Shown here in pieces: positions 46,251 to 58,998 of a stretch of 64,000 nucleotides of DNA. A program made the position numbers and the translations under genes. This stretch comes from Symsagittifera roscoffensis (taxonomy: Eukaryota > Xenacoelomorpha > Acoela > Convolutidae): NCBI RefSeq assembly GCF_963678635.1, contig NC_087071.1:1974537-2038536 (forward strand), in the 5' to 3' direction. Under the pieces are notes generated by a model. That model was not told where the DNA came from and ran no database searches. It worked only from the letters and a program-made list of their open reading frames with translations. The first letter of the stretch is position 1, and each line of letters opens with the position of its first letter.

Positions 46251-49200
46251 TATGTCATTTTGTACTTAAGGAGTGTGATGAGTGAACTGCTATTAAAAAC
46301 AAACTTAGTGGCATACAGGGTAGTTTTGTATCTAAATATTGACTCTACTATGTCGGTGATTTCATTAATTGTGGTGTTGTTAAACTTTCGAAAATATCTG
46401 AGAAGACTTTGTTTTCTAAAATGGTGTTATCGGCTTTTTCGGGCTTTGTTTAATACTTATTCCAAGATTTCATTTTGCTTATTAAAGGGCCAAGGTTTTT
46501 ACGCTTTTTTAGTAGATCGGTTATTAGGTTAACTGTGCATGGCCAAAAGATAATTTGAACTTGTTGTTATGATAAAGCTATTATATCTATTTAGTCTTTT
46601 GAATCAAATATCTTCTTTTTACTATGTTTTAATTTTTGTCTAACGGTCCTGCTAAGTTGATTGTATCTATCAATTCTTCCGTTACTAATAGTGGAAACGA
46701 TTTATTGCGTTTTGGGATTCGCTTACGTGTTTTTAATTCTTTATTTTTTGTCTAAAAAGAATATGCTATAATTTTTAATGTGTCTTTTCCTAAGGCGTCA
46801 ATTTCGTAAGGATTGTTTTTGCTATCTTAAAAAATATTAAATTGTTCTAGGTGATTGATCTGATTGTTATGACAGTCAATTATGACTTCGGTATTTCCTT
46901 CTAATCGTGTTGATGCTTCGTCTTTACCGTGAACTTTTTTCGTACATTATTTTTTTTTGCTAGCAGTTCTGGTGGTGTAATTCTATTAAGTGCGTCTGGT
47001 AAATCAAACGTTTTGACCTGCTGTTCAAACTACGAATAATGTTGGAAACTTCATTAGATTAAAATGAAAACTGAAGTTAAGATAAGATTGAAAAATAGAA
47101 AAATAACGGACTTGTTGTCGGCAAGTAAAACTTCTGAATGTTTTGTTCCAATGATTTAAAAAAATCATATTCCGTCAATGTTTACATGTTATAGCTGCAC
47201 ACTCTCTCATAAGTGTAGAGATTCTTAGTTCTGCTTGTGTTTAAAGTCTTGAGTTTGTTGATATTCATTTGTTAAATTCTTTTTATGAGTGATTTGATGT
47301 TATTGTAAAAGTGCTGCACCAATTTCAAAAGTGAATGCTTGCCAAGTTGCATCAAACGGTCGACTTGTTTTTAAAATAATCTAGAGGTCTGTTTACCTTG
47401 TCTTGTAAATATATCGGAACTTTAATTGCGCGTTTGTTTTTGTAAACAGCGTCGCGTTTAGCTGCAAGATTTAATCGTAAAAGTATCTCACGGACATCAT
47501 ATGTTGATGTTGTTTTAGCCATGGGTCTTTTTGAAAAATTTTCTGCTAGTTGATCAAACTATTTTCGAAATATTTGAGAACGTTTGAAGTTAAACATCAA
47601 ATAATAAAGTTGCTCTTAACTTGTGTGTTATGAAATTTCAAATGTGGGTTTGAAGTAAGGGGTTTCCTTGAAAAAAACCAGCATTTCTTTTTGATTCAAT
47701 TGTGATATTGTTAATTGATAATTCTTCGCTTAATACTGTAGATTGACAATTATCTTTTAATAGTTTTTAATTATTATTTAATCTGTATGCTTTTATTTAG
47801 CAGGATATAATGTTGCGTTGATTTCGCAATAAACTAGTAATCCAAGAGAAGGTGTGATTTTGTGTGGAGAATTATTGTACAGATGTGAAGCAATTATGTA
47901 TCAGTTTTTTTTGTTTTTGAATGTTTTATGAATAAGATTGTATCTCTAAAGAGTTTGTGAATCGGTCTGAATTCGAAGTCAGGCATGTATAACTAATGTG
48001 TGTTTTGATCGTTCTTATATTGATGAATTTCGTTGTTTTAAAAATCATAAACATGTCCATTTAATATTTTTGAATGATTACAATGTTGGTTGTAGATGGA
48101 AAAATTTTTTGAAAAGAGTGGAGATTGTTTTATCAAGTCTTTGGAAAATTGTTAAGAAGATTTTAATCATTCTTGTGTTCTTATCTCTCATTCATAAAAT
48201 TTTATTTAGATTAATAATTGTTGTAATTATTTAGTGAAAAACGGCATATTTTTTTTAAATGTTCCTATATATGATATGAAAACTTGTTTGAAAGCTTTTA
48301 TTAGAAGTTTATTTTGGTGGTTAAAAATTGAAAGAAGGTTGGGTGATTGAAAATGTTTACCCTTGAACTTTCTAAAAGAAATGGGATTGTCCAAGCTTTT
48401 ACTCTAGGCGGTGGTGTTTTTGGGCTAGTTTTTTGGTATATTTTGTTGATATTGGCTTGATTGTCAACCGTATGTGGCATATAGTTTATATTGGTTGTTT
48501 GATCAATGCTAGATAGCTAAAATTTGATTTAGGCTTTTCATTATGATAATGGTTAGAGTTAATTGGAGTTTCATGTTCTATTTCTAACATTATAAAAACA
48601 AATGTGCTTTTGTTTTCACGTTCATCATCTGTGCTTTCACAGAGTATATGATGTAATTGGATATGTAAAGTTCTCATCCCATTTCTAAAGTAATTGGATT
48701 GTCCGAGCTTTCAATCTAGGCGGTGGTGTTTTTGGGGTAGTATTTTGGTATATTTTGTTCATATTTGCTTGATTGTCAACCATATATGGGATATAAATCT
48801 GGTGGGTCTGCGGTTGTTAACTTCGTAGTTTATATTTGATTTATTTGCCGTCGATGCCTAAGTGTACTGCTTCTATATTTATGATTCTGTCTATCTGAAC
48901 TATGTGAATTTTCTCGATGTGGCGACTGGAAATTTTGGTAGCTGTTGTTTCCTAGGTCTGGAGAGTTTTCACGAGATCTATTGTTATAGTTTTCATTAAA
49001 TTGCTTGTGCTGGTTATTTGAGAAGTTTCAGGATCTAATATTTGAGTAATTCTTCTTCCGATTGCTTGAATAGTTTCTATTGAGATCGTTGGAAGAGTGT
49101 TTTCAGCGATCGTTTGAGTAATATCGGTTTCGTTTATGTTTTCATATATGGTAGTTTTTAATTTTCGGTTTTTCCAGTTTCATTGTGACTTATAATTTTT

Positions 49201-49343
49201 CTAGTTTGTCTACAAGATTGTGCAAACCTATGTCTTGTTGTAGATTTGATAATGAAGGTTATGATTACTTTCTTTTGCTATTTTTCTTTCTTGTGGTGTT
49301 AAATTCAACATTATAAATTCTGTCATTTTTGTGTTTTTATATT
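46251..49343 (-). mobile_element. Decayed pol/gag interior of the antisense retroelement
   Basis: Between integrase and gag remnants, where protease, reverse transcriptase and RNase H would be expected. I could not find the reverse-transcriptase catalytic YxDD motif. About 48900-49140 translates on the minus strand to an Asn/Ser/Arg-rich run, as at the C-terminus of many gag proteins. A block with CTAGGCGGTGGTGTTTTTGG is repeated at about 48384-48482 and 48705-48795. Short frames here (46260-46532 plus, 48486-48677 minus) are unreliable. Confidence 0.45.
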
Positions 49344-49443
49344 TGTGTGTGTTTAGGGAATATGCTGCTTTGCATACTAGAATTTCTGTTCTCACAGCGG
49401 GTTATTTCTTAGTTTCATTTGGGATTCTGCGAATCTGCGATAT

Positions 49444-49745
49444 TCAAAAGAACATTTTGATGTTGTTTATTTCTTTAAGAGTCGGATATTTTGAAAACTC
49501 TTGTGTTAAGCGTTTCCAATCGGATTTAATTTCTTTGTGTAATACAGGAAACCATTTTTGAGCTGCACCTTTGAGCAAAGTTTGTAACAGTGCTGTACTT
49601 CTATGAACGCAATTTTGATGAAGTGGTTTATTTATAGATTCTGGGCCTATACTTAAAATAAGGTTAGCTGTGACAGCGTTTAGATAATACTCTACTGAAC
49701 TTTCATTTGTTCCTGTGAAAACCAAAAGTGGTTTGTTCTATGTTA
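49444..49745 (-). pseudogene. gag fragment, copy 1
   Basis: A minus-strand frame of about 95 codons. It reads Pro-Leu-Leu-Val-Phe-Thr-Gly-Thr followed by a region with Leu-Leu-Lys-Gly-Ala-Ala-Gln-Lys-Trp-Phe and a Trp-Lys-Arg-Leu-Thr motif. The pattern F.G, then L..L.G.A..W, then W..L...F is typical of the capsid-like part of Ty3/gypsy gag. It has no proper start and ends at a stop, so it is a fragment. Confidence 0.6.
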
Positions 49746-50467
49746 CAAACGATTTACCCATGAGGTATAAATTCACAGTCATTTGAAGTGTTTCTGCTTT
49801 ATTTGGTATTTGTGTGAAGTTTGTGTATTGATTTTTGTTAGTTTCTTGTAGTTTTAAAAAACAAATTAGTGGAATTTCATTTCTCAATGAATCGGGTTGG
49901 TAGCCGATGTATTAAATAAGTATTCTTTTGGTTTTAAGATTGTATGCTACGATCTGGTTGTGCAAACCTTTGTAGGATATTTTGTTGTGTTATTTGTGGT
50001 CATGTTGAGTTTAGGTAGGCTCGAAATTCTCTACTTGAAAATTATAATCTGGTTGATCTATGCCATTCAAAAGATTAATTCGGTGGCTAGCATTATTTGA
50101 TATTAGTTTTCATGAAAGTTTTTATCATCTTAATAACGTGGTTGATTTCTAATAAATTGTTTTTTATTTGGATTATGCTTATTTTGTTGACTAAACGGAT
50201 AAATCTCGGTGCGATATGTCTGAGTTTTTTTTTCTTATCAGTAAAAATTACACATTGAGGAATTGAAATTATACTTATTTGCTGAGTATAAATATGTTTT
50301 TGAGATTGAGATTGGTAATAATACTTTTTGTATAGATGTTTAGTTGTGTGTGTTTAGGGAATATGCTGCTTTGCATACTAGAATTTCTGTTCTCACAGCG
50401 GGTTATTTCTTAGTTTCATTTGGGATTCTGCAAATCTGCGATATTCAATAGAACATTTTGATGTTGT

Positions 50468-50748
50468 TTATTTCTTTAAGAGTCGGATATTTTGAAAAAA
50501 CTCTTGTGTTAAGCGTTTCCAATCGGATTTAATTTCTTTGTGTAATACAGGAAACCATTTTTGAGCTGCACCTTTGAGCAAAGTTTGTAACAGTGCTGTA
50601 CTTCTATGAACGCAATTTTGATGAAGTGGTTTATTTATAGATTCTGGGCCTATACTTAAAATAAGGTTAGCTGTGACAGCGTTTAGATAATACTCTACTG
50701 AACTTTCATTTGTTCCTGTGAAAACCAAAAGTGGTTTGTTCTATGTTA
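50468..50748 (-). pseudogene. gag fragment, copy 2
   Basis: Second copy from the 1001-bp duplication. Identical in protein to copy 1 for most of its length, then shifted in frame near 50497 by extra A residues, so its end differs. Confidence 0.6.
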
Positions 50749-51345
50749 CAAACGATTTACCCATGAGGTATAAATTCACAGTCATTTGAAGTGTTTCTGC
50801 TTTATTTGGTATTTGTGTGAAGTTTGTGAATTGATTTTTGTTAGTTTCTTGTAGTTTTAAAAAACAAATTAGTGGAATTTCATTTCTCAATGAATCGGGT
50901 TGGTAGCCGATGTATTAAATAAGTATTCTTTTGGTTTTAAGATTGTATGCTACGATCTGGTTGTGCAAACCTTTGTAGGATATTTTGTTGTGTTATTTGT
51001 GGTCATGTTGAGTTTAGGTAGGCTCGAAATTCTCTACTTGAAAATTATAATCTGGTTGATCTATGCCATTCAAAAGATTAATTCGGTGGCTAGCATTATT
51101 TGATATTAGTTTTCATGAAAGTTTTTATCATCTTAATAACGTGGTTGATTTCTAATAAATTGTTTTTTATTTGGATTATGCTTATTTTGTTGACTAAACG
51201 GATAGTTCTCGGTGCGATCTGTCTGCGTTTTTTTTTTCTTATCAGTAAAAATTACAAATTGAGGAATTGAATTTATATTTATTTGCTGAGTATACATATG
51301 TTTTTGAGATTGAGATTGGTAATAATACTTTTTGTATAGATGTCG

Positions 51346-53640
51346 TAGTTGTGATTTGCGAAATTATGTCCATTCGTATTTTTTGGTTAGTTACATGGAT
51401 GTTTTTTAGATATTGAACAATATGTTTGGTGTTCCATTTGCAAGTATTTCGGAGCAACTGTTTGTTTTACTGTTGATTGATGTACTGTTTGTGGAAACCG
51501 AGTATTATTTCTGTTGCGAGGTGTCATGATCTAGGGATGTATTGGTGAAAGACTTGGTCATGATGTTTTGGGTTTTGTTTCAACAATTTCTTCATTTATG
51601 AAATGCGATCGCGTTTGAATATTTTGTTGTGTAACGTTCGTAATTCCAATTAGGTTGCCTTGGGTTTTAATGAAAGTTGAATTTAGACTGTTATTGAAAG
51701 TTCTATCATAAAGTTACTTTTGACTAATCTTCATGTACTGAGGTGGTTGCAATGGCTGCACTGGAGATGTCACTTGTTATATCACATTAAAAAAACGTGA
51801 TACCTTTCTGAGTCGTGTTCATATTCTGTTCCATCTGCTAGAATTTCAAGTATGTCATTTCGTGGTCGAAAAATTTTTCTTGTTAGTGCAATTAAGTCTA
51901 TATTATGTTGAGAGTAATCAAAAATGAACCATGCTAAAAGTTCTTTGTAAATCGAAATTGATTATTTTTGAAAACTTTTGTCAGTGAGTGTTTCACGAGT
52001 CGAGTGAAAATATATAAACTTCTCTCCTTACTATTCACTGTCGGGATAATAGTGATGGATATACATAAAATGTTCCCTTTGTATCTAATATTGAAATTTA
52101 ACTGTATATGATGGAGAAACTTCTTTTTTGAAGACACATAAAATGTTTCCTTCGTATCTAATATTGAAATGTAACTGTATATGATGGAGAAACATCAGTT
52201 TTGAAGATTGAGTTCGCTCCTTTTGAGTTGTGATATTAGGTTTTTTATATAACCCGCAAAATTTTTTTAAGAAATCAATTCTTTTTTTTGTTGTGGTGGT
52301 GGTTGATTAGTTAGATTTAGTGATAGAAGTTCAATAATGAATATGCCATAGTTTGAGTTCACTTATTTGGGATTGGATATGAGATCGAAAATTGTAGAGT
52401 AGTTCAGTTATAATTACAACATAATTATACACTTGATGTTTGAGGTCGTTAGACACAAGTTCTAAAAGGTTGGGAGTAGAATTATATACTTTTAATAGAT
52501 CCACGAAAAACTTTGATGATCAAACCTTTAAATGAATATGAAATTAAACTATGGATAAAACTTTTAAATTTTAAGATTAAATTAAAATTAAGAGATCCAA
52601 GGATAGCTTTGATGATCAGATTTGCAGAAGTCTTTTATGTTTAAAATAAGCAAGAGTAAGCCTTGACAAGATTTAAATAAAGTTGAAACAATTAAGAAAA
52701 GATTAGAGTTTTAGTTTTTGAAGGGAGTTAGTTATTTAAAAGTATTTTGTATGTTTAATGTGAAAAATAACAAAAACAGGAAAAAAACCTCGAGGAGCAA
52801 GTAACTTATATTTTTGTAAAATTAATCTTGATTGCGTTCGACAAATCAATTTTAGGTACTTTTTGTTGATACAATAAATATGGACAATTTAATTTTTTTT
52901 TAGAAAACTACTGCAGATTTGAAAATTTTGAGGTAGATGTAGGATTTGATGTCGACTGGAGTTTCATGTAGTTTCAATAATGCGTTATAGTTATATTTAA
53001 AATTTTGTAAAGACTTTCACAGCTGTATGTATTGCACTTCACATTAGTGAGAGAAAATATGCTGCAAAAAAAAAATTTTAAAGACATAATTGTTATAGTC
53101 TGCTTTTTCGTTTCACGATGTAGAAGTTCGATCTATCATCCTAGTTCTGACCTAGTGTCGAACTTATTATCGATTTGATTGAGTAGATTTACTGAGAAGT
53201 GAAACTAAGTTAATTGCATTTTTGAATTGGTTTATCATTTTGTTGATCGTTTTTGATCTAATTTGTCCATTCTATTTTTGTTTTTGCTAAATCTAGATTA
53301 TCAGAGGTCTGTCTGAGACTCGTTTGGTCGTACCAGATGAGTTTTAGTCCGCGGTGCCTTTCTCATAGAGTACTTTCGGACAAGTTACACGGTCTGTTTG
53401 TCACGCTATCTTAATTTTCGCCGGATAGGTTCGTGCAACCTCCTAGTCTGATACCGACCCTACTCTTACTCTTGTACTTCCGAGCCTCAATAAATCTAGT
53501 ATATACTGCTATTGTTGCGGGGTTTGAGTCGAGGAACATCAACTGTTCGCAAAGTTAAATTTCGTCTACTCTGGCTAAAACTAAAATAGTTTCAGCTAAA
53601 CGAACTTTTTCAAGTTTTAGTCATAGATCATAATTGGTGA
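51346..53640. other. AT-rich interval, possible 5' part of the retroelement
   Basis: A 71-bp tandem duplication lies at about 52062-52203 (CGTATCTAATATTGAAATGTAACTG block). The stretch at about 53280-53560 has a more even composition and includes CCTCAATAAATC. It could be a solo or terminal LTR, but no partner was found on the other side. Confidence 0.3.
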
Positions 53641-54674
53641 ATTCTAAATAGTTTTCAGTAATACTTATCGATGCAGAGTAATGCTTTAACCGAAGCATAA
53701 ATTTTTGAGGATATTAGAATAGAAAACAATATACATGTTGCCTTGCCCGAATGGTTAAACCATAGATCTTCCATACATGAGAACAGCCAAATCCTATCCA
53801 TTTTTTGCGAACAGTCTACAGTCATTTTCAATTTTTCTAACCTACAGTCATTTCCCAACCCATTTTTTCTTAAACCACCCAGCAATTTCCGAAACTACAC
53901 ATCCCGCACCATTATCGAATTTTTTACAACGTTTACCTCTAAAAGTTGTCTCTCAATTTTTACTATTAGTTTACGACCAACGCCACAGAACTTGAGAACA
54001 TGTGGATATAAATGTGAGCGCTTAAAAGTGTCGAACAAAATAGGAAAAGACAGTGAGTAAAGTAGTGATGGAGATAAACTTAAAGGTTAAGTAAAGTTTG
54101 GTGGTAACACGAGAGGGAGGAGGGCGGTAGTTTATTGCGTGTTTATCGTTTGTATACACTACTCATTTTGCTCAAACCTTTAGATGTAATTTAACTAGAG
54201 TTTAGACTTCGACGAAAATGTGAAAAAATTTTGTGTTAAAAAAGCTTACGTTTTGAAGGAAGCTTTATAGGTTAGAATTCAGACGGAGAAAAAATGTGTG
54301 TGTTGAAGTTTTGAAATTATTAGCAATATCTTTCAGCATTTGCTTAAATCAACTGCTACACTTATCTGTCATTAGAGCGCCTAAGCTTTTGGCAAAGATT
54401 TGTTGATAATCTATTAATTGACAAATTGCTACATGATGAAAACGAAAACTGACTGAAAAAAGAATGTATCTAAGCGCGTTTTGCACTGCGAAACACAAAA
54501 AACAAAAGTTTACTTTCATGTTTTCTTCAATTATGAACTGCTGAAAAGGTGTCAAACTAACAAAAAAATAACACGGAAACACAAACAACAGAAAAGCAAC
54601 CTTCAATAGGCATTGACTTAGTGGTTTTAGAATTTTTTATATCTTTATTTGTTGATATATTTTTCATATGAGTA
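53641..54674. other. Interval with no supported gene
   Basis: The plus-strand frame at 53743-54060 (105 codons) and the minus-strand frames overlapping it show no motif. A tRNA-like A-box (CTTGCCCGAATGGTTAAACC, about 53742) has no matching fold or B-box at the right place. Confidence 0.4.
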
Positions 54675-56101
54675 CCTGGGTTGACTCCATAGAATGGAAA
54701 CCTTTATCATACTATTTCATTTATAGCGTCTCTAAAAAAACGCTGATCATACAGTTTTCATGCAAAACTGACAAACTGTAATTAGTTTTCAATACACATT
54801 TTTATTCTATTTGGCTCATTTCAAGCTTTCTGGTCAAGTAAAAATTATTTAAAAAACTTCGGATGAAAAAATGCGTATCATACCGTATTCTTGATGAAAC
54901 TTGAATGATAAGCATTTTGTTATAGATTTTTTTTTTCAAAAATCTTTCAAAAACATGTATCAGTAAAAAAAAATGATGTTAATGAAAGCTTTCAATGGTA
55001 AAAGCGATTAAACTGTCAAAAGCGTAATTTTAGGTTCGTTCGACAAAATGCTTATTATATAACAGATTTTTTTTTTCAAAAATCTTTCAAAAACATGTAT
55101 CAGTAAAAAAAAAAATGATATTAATGAAAGCTTTCAATGGTAAAAGCGATTAAACTGTCAAAAGCGTAATTTTAGGTTCGTTCGACAAAATGCTTATTAT
55201 ATAACTTTAATATATGAAATTGTACGTTAAGCATTTTTTCAAGAGAAAAAATAGAAATTTCAAAAATCAATTCAAACTTTATTTGGGCAATTTAAAGGAG
55301 TTTGATAGGGGTCTTCAGTGATTAACCCAGTTTTTTGTCACAAGACAATTCCAATTTCGATCGGAAGAAATGATTTTCATATAGGTTTCATATATGACAA
55401 ATATATCATGCATTTTTTTATAAAATTGAGGTAAAAAATTTCATAAATTTGAGGTAAAAAAAAAATTCCAGGATGAGTTTTTTACCCAAAAAATCCAAAA
55501 ATTACAAAAAAGTGTTTTTTGTAAGCGATTAAGATTGTATTGTTTCCAATGCTAAGATAAAGATAACTTTTTAAAAATACAGGCCTTCTTTCCTAAGCAC
55601 CAAAACTTTCAAACTTAAAATTATCTAGCCATAAACAAAAAGTAACATTGTTGGTATATAACTCCATGTGAAAATGTTTAAAAATCACCAAATGCAGTTT
55701 ATTTGCGTGGTAACTGCCAGTTACTACACTCTGGGTTTTTATTTGACAAAAAATCCTTGTTTGTGTTTCTGATGAAACAGAAATTCAAAACAAAAGTTTT
55801 TGTACTTTCATTTATGAAAGAACTATTTATCATACAACTTCATAGTATGGAAAAAATGCTTATCATACTATTTCATAGAAAAGAAAATACCTTCTGCTAT
55901 ACCCATAAAACTTTTTTGATAGAAAAGTATGGCAAAACGCTTGCTATTTAATTTCAGGTGGCGAAAAATGATTATTATGATATTTCATTGTATGGGAGAA
56001 ATACTTATTGCTATTTTATTTTTTTTCTATGTATGAAATAGAATGAATAGCATTTTTTCACTAATATGAAATCGTATGATAAGCTTTTTTGTCAACCCGG
56101 G
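54675..56101. mobile_element. CCCGGGTTGACC-ended element, copy 3
   Basis: Ends CCTGGGTTGACTCCAT and GTCAACCCGGG, 1427 bp. The interior has many diverged ATGATAAGCATTTT / AAATGCTTATCAT repeats. It is longer than the other copies partly because a 142-bp piece (AAAAATCTTTCAAAAACATG onward) is duplicated in tandem at about 54924-55065 and 55066-55206. The flanking dinucleotides (TA and TG) no longer match. No coding region is convincing. Confidence 0.75.
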
Positions 56102-57915
56102 TGAACATTTTGTTTAGCTTGTTGTTAAGACCTCCCAAAGTGTTACATACCAAGAAAAAAATTCTGTCGGTTACACTGAAGAAAATGTCGCAGAATGATC
56201 ATTAATCCATATTGAACACCCTCACCGTGTCTCAAAGCCTGCATAGAGCATAACTTTTGGTGTACTTTCAGTGACTGAAATAATTAAGAGACTAAGATTT
56301 TTAAGAAAGAAAAAAAATTGGGACCAAAATATAAGGGTAGTAGGCCATCTTATTTTCTTACTCTTAAGAAAAACGTATTTTCGAGATAATGTTTAGCCTT
56401 ACATTCGAACTTAGATTCAGAAATTTGGATCCACAACTAAATTAAAATTAAGCAAAAAAATATCAAGAAATAATTCAAATTGTTTTTCGATAAGCATTTT
56501 TCAAAAAGAGAATAGAAAAACTAATTTCGAACGGAGCACTAGCTTCTTCTGCATTTTTGTTTTTCATCGCCATGTGTATATCTCCATAATTTCGATTGGT
56601 TTGAGTTATTTTGAAAAGTGACAGAGACAAAATACTAAAAATTATAGTTCAAAAAAAGCCATTAACCGTTTATCAGAATTCAATCACAGATTCAAGTTTT
56701 ATCATGTTCTAACGTGACCTTGAGCTTAATAATTGATAACAACAAAATCAACATTAGATAAACAAGAAGCGCAACAACTGAAAACGCAAAAAATTGAAGT
56801 CTTTTTTGGCATTTGCGTAAGTAAACGGGTAAACTTATTATCGTCAGAAACATATCTGGATATCACAAATGACAAAAGATGTTACAAATGTCTGCATATT
56901 TGCTTTAACCGTTATAGCACATTAACAATTGGAATCGAACTACTGGACAAGGTTTTCCTTTTTTCAAAATAACTATCAAGTCAAATTTACATATATTGAG
57001 GAAGGGACTGGATGTTTTCTCATTTTCTGACAAAAAGTAAGTATTAGCCGACGTATCGCAAGCCAATGAAAAAATGATCAATTTGGTTCCCGCTTAAGCT
57101 AGATACCATTTGATATAAAGGATTGAAGCATCCCAAAAAATGTGAAAACGAGCAATTTTTTACATACCAAGAAGTATATGCGTGGGCTTTTTCCAGACAA
57201 AGTCAAAAAAGGATCAGTAATTCACTCGAATTCATCATGTCTTGTAATTCACATCAAACAGATTTAGTGGCGTTTATTTAAACGCGTACTTGCTAATGAG
57301 ATGCAGGTATTGGTATAGGACGACAACTTAATCGATGCAACTATGGGAGAAAATGCCAAGTAACTTTCTCATTTTGTTACGTTTTTTGAGACAATTTTGA
57401 GACTTCCACTCAAAACGTAGAACAATGTTCAAAAAACTAGAGTGGAAAACAATATGTTATTACTACAAAACATTAATTAAGATATTAATTAATTAGGATA
57501 TTAATTTTGATAATCAAAATATTCATTAAAATATTTTCAAAATTAGAAACATAAATTTCTTTTTCGACAAAGCCTTTTGATGAAAAAAAAACGCCATTTT
57601 TGAATGGAACACAAGTTTTTCTGCAACTTTTCTGCGGTTCATCCTCAAGTCTCAATTCCTTTAAATGTTACTGAAAAAAAGAAACGGTTAAAATTAAAAA
57701 TAAAAACATCAAGCTGTTGGTTTAGGATAGACTAAAATTCAGGACAGTCAACAAAGTTATGCAAAAACAAACCCGAAAAAAGATTAGCCAACCAGCGAGT
57801 TTTTTTATTTTGTTTGTTTTTAGCCCTTAAAACAGTTCTGGAAGGTTGTCGCAAAAAAATCAGAGGGTACAATCAATGTTTTAACGTGAACTTGAATTCA
57901 ACCTATATTAACAAG
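56102..57915. other. Interval with no supported gene
   Basis: About 56480-56700 and about 57540-57680 share loosely similar blocks (AATGGAACACAAG-type, TTTTCTGCA), suggesting an older repeat. The plus-strand frame at 56733-56972 includes a Cys-His-Cys-like stretch but no recognisable domain. Confidence 0.35.
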
Positions 57916-58905
57916 AGAAGCAGCATAACAAAGAGTAGTGAGTAAGAGTTTAAACAGGCCAGAAAACATGAATTTATGAACTCAAAAGAATCAATAGCAA
58001 CAACCTAGGCAACTTTTATAGCAACTTGGAATGCAGCTCTTTTTTGAGTGTTCCGCCCTCGTAAAATAAAAAAAATTTAAAATGACTTAATGTTCACTTT
58101 AAAGTTCGGATGCTTAAAAAAAATAGTACTAAGTTCTGTTGATTTCATCCCACTGAAATTATTTAAAATGATATTTCTATATGAAACATCCTAATTATCA
58201 ATTTAATTTTAAAATGTTCAAAAAACTAACGGAGAAACTGTAAGAGAGCTATTTAAGTTTCAAAATCAACAATATGGCAACAACAGCAGGGAATATGGGA
58301 ATATTTAAAACAAAAGCATCAACGATTAATGTGGAAGAAAATTCAAAACAGTTGATCGACAAATAACGTTGTTAATTTTGTTTCAAGACTGTATTCAAAC
58401 ACTTAGGGCTAATTTATTCTAATTGAAGCAACATAACAAAGAGAAACAACTAAGAGTTTAAGGCCAAGCAACATTAATTTATGAATTCAATAGAAACAAT
58501 AGCAGCAATCTAGGCAGCGCTTATATCAATTTGGAAAGCAGCTTTTTTTGAGTTTCCCTCTTTCGTACAATTAAAATTGAAAATGACTAAAAATTTACTT
58601 GAAAAACTGAATGCTTGAAAAAATGAATGTTAATATCTGTTAGACTCATCCCAGTGCTTTTTAAAATGATGTTTTATTACGAAACATTCTAATTATGGAT
58701 TTTTTAAAATTACTTTCAAAAAATTAACGGAGAAACTGTGAAAGAGCTATTTAAGTTTTAAAATCAACATTATGGCAACAACAGCAGGGAATATTTAAAA
58801 TAAAACCATCAACGATTAACGAGGAAAAAAACTTCAAAACAGGTGATCGACAATTAACGTTTTGATGTTTTTGTTTCAAGAATGAATTCAAACACTTGTA
58901 TTTTT
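57916..58905. repeat. 505-bp tandem duplication 3' of the receptor gene
   Basis: Two diverged copies (about 57916-58420 and 58421-58905). Shared blocks: CATAACAAAGAG, ATTTATGAA.TCAA, AATATGGCAACAACAGCAGG (or ATTATGGCAAC...). The offset is about 503-510 bp. It ends about 90 bp before the receptor stop codon. Confidence 0.85.
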
Positions 58906-58998
58906 TCATGAGAAACTTTTTCTAATTAGGGTTTATCGTTCCAATTGAAATTTAGTCTCAAAAAACTCATCCTTTTTTTAGGAAAACAACCGTAGGCT

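Larger units (their letters stand above)
49344..51345. repeat. 1001-bp tandem duplication in the retroelement
   Basis: TGTGTGTTTAGGGAATATGC starts both copies (about 49344 and 50345). The two are nearly identical to the end at about 51345, with only scattered substitutions and a 2-base indel in an A run near 50497. It carries the gag fragment twice. Confidence 0.93.

Noticed and set aside
46260-46532. 90-codon plus-strand frame
   Set aside because: It is the T-rich complement of the retroelement coding strand, just upstream of the integrase zinc-binding end. It is a shadow frame.
53742-53790. tRNA-like sequence (CCCGAATGGTTAAACC)
   Set aside because: Only an A-box-like stretch is present. 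No acceptor-stem pairing, anticodon arm or B-box at the expected distance.
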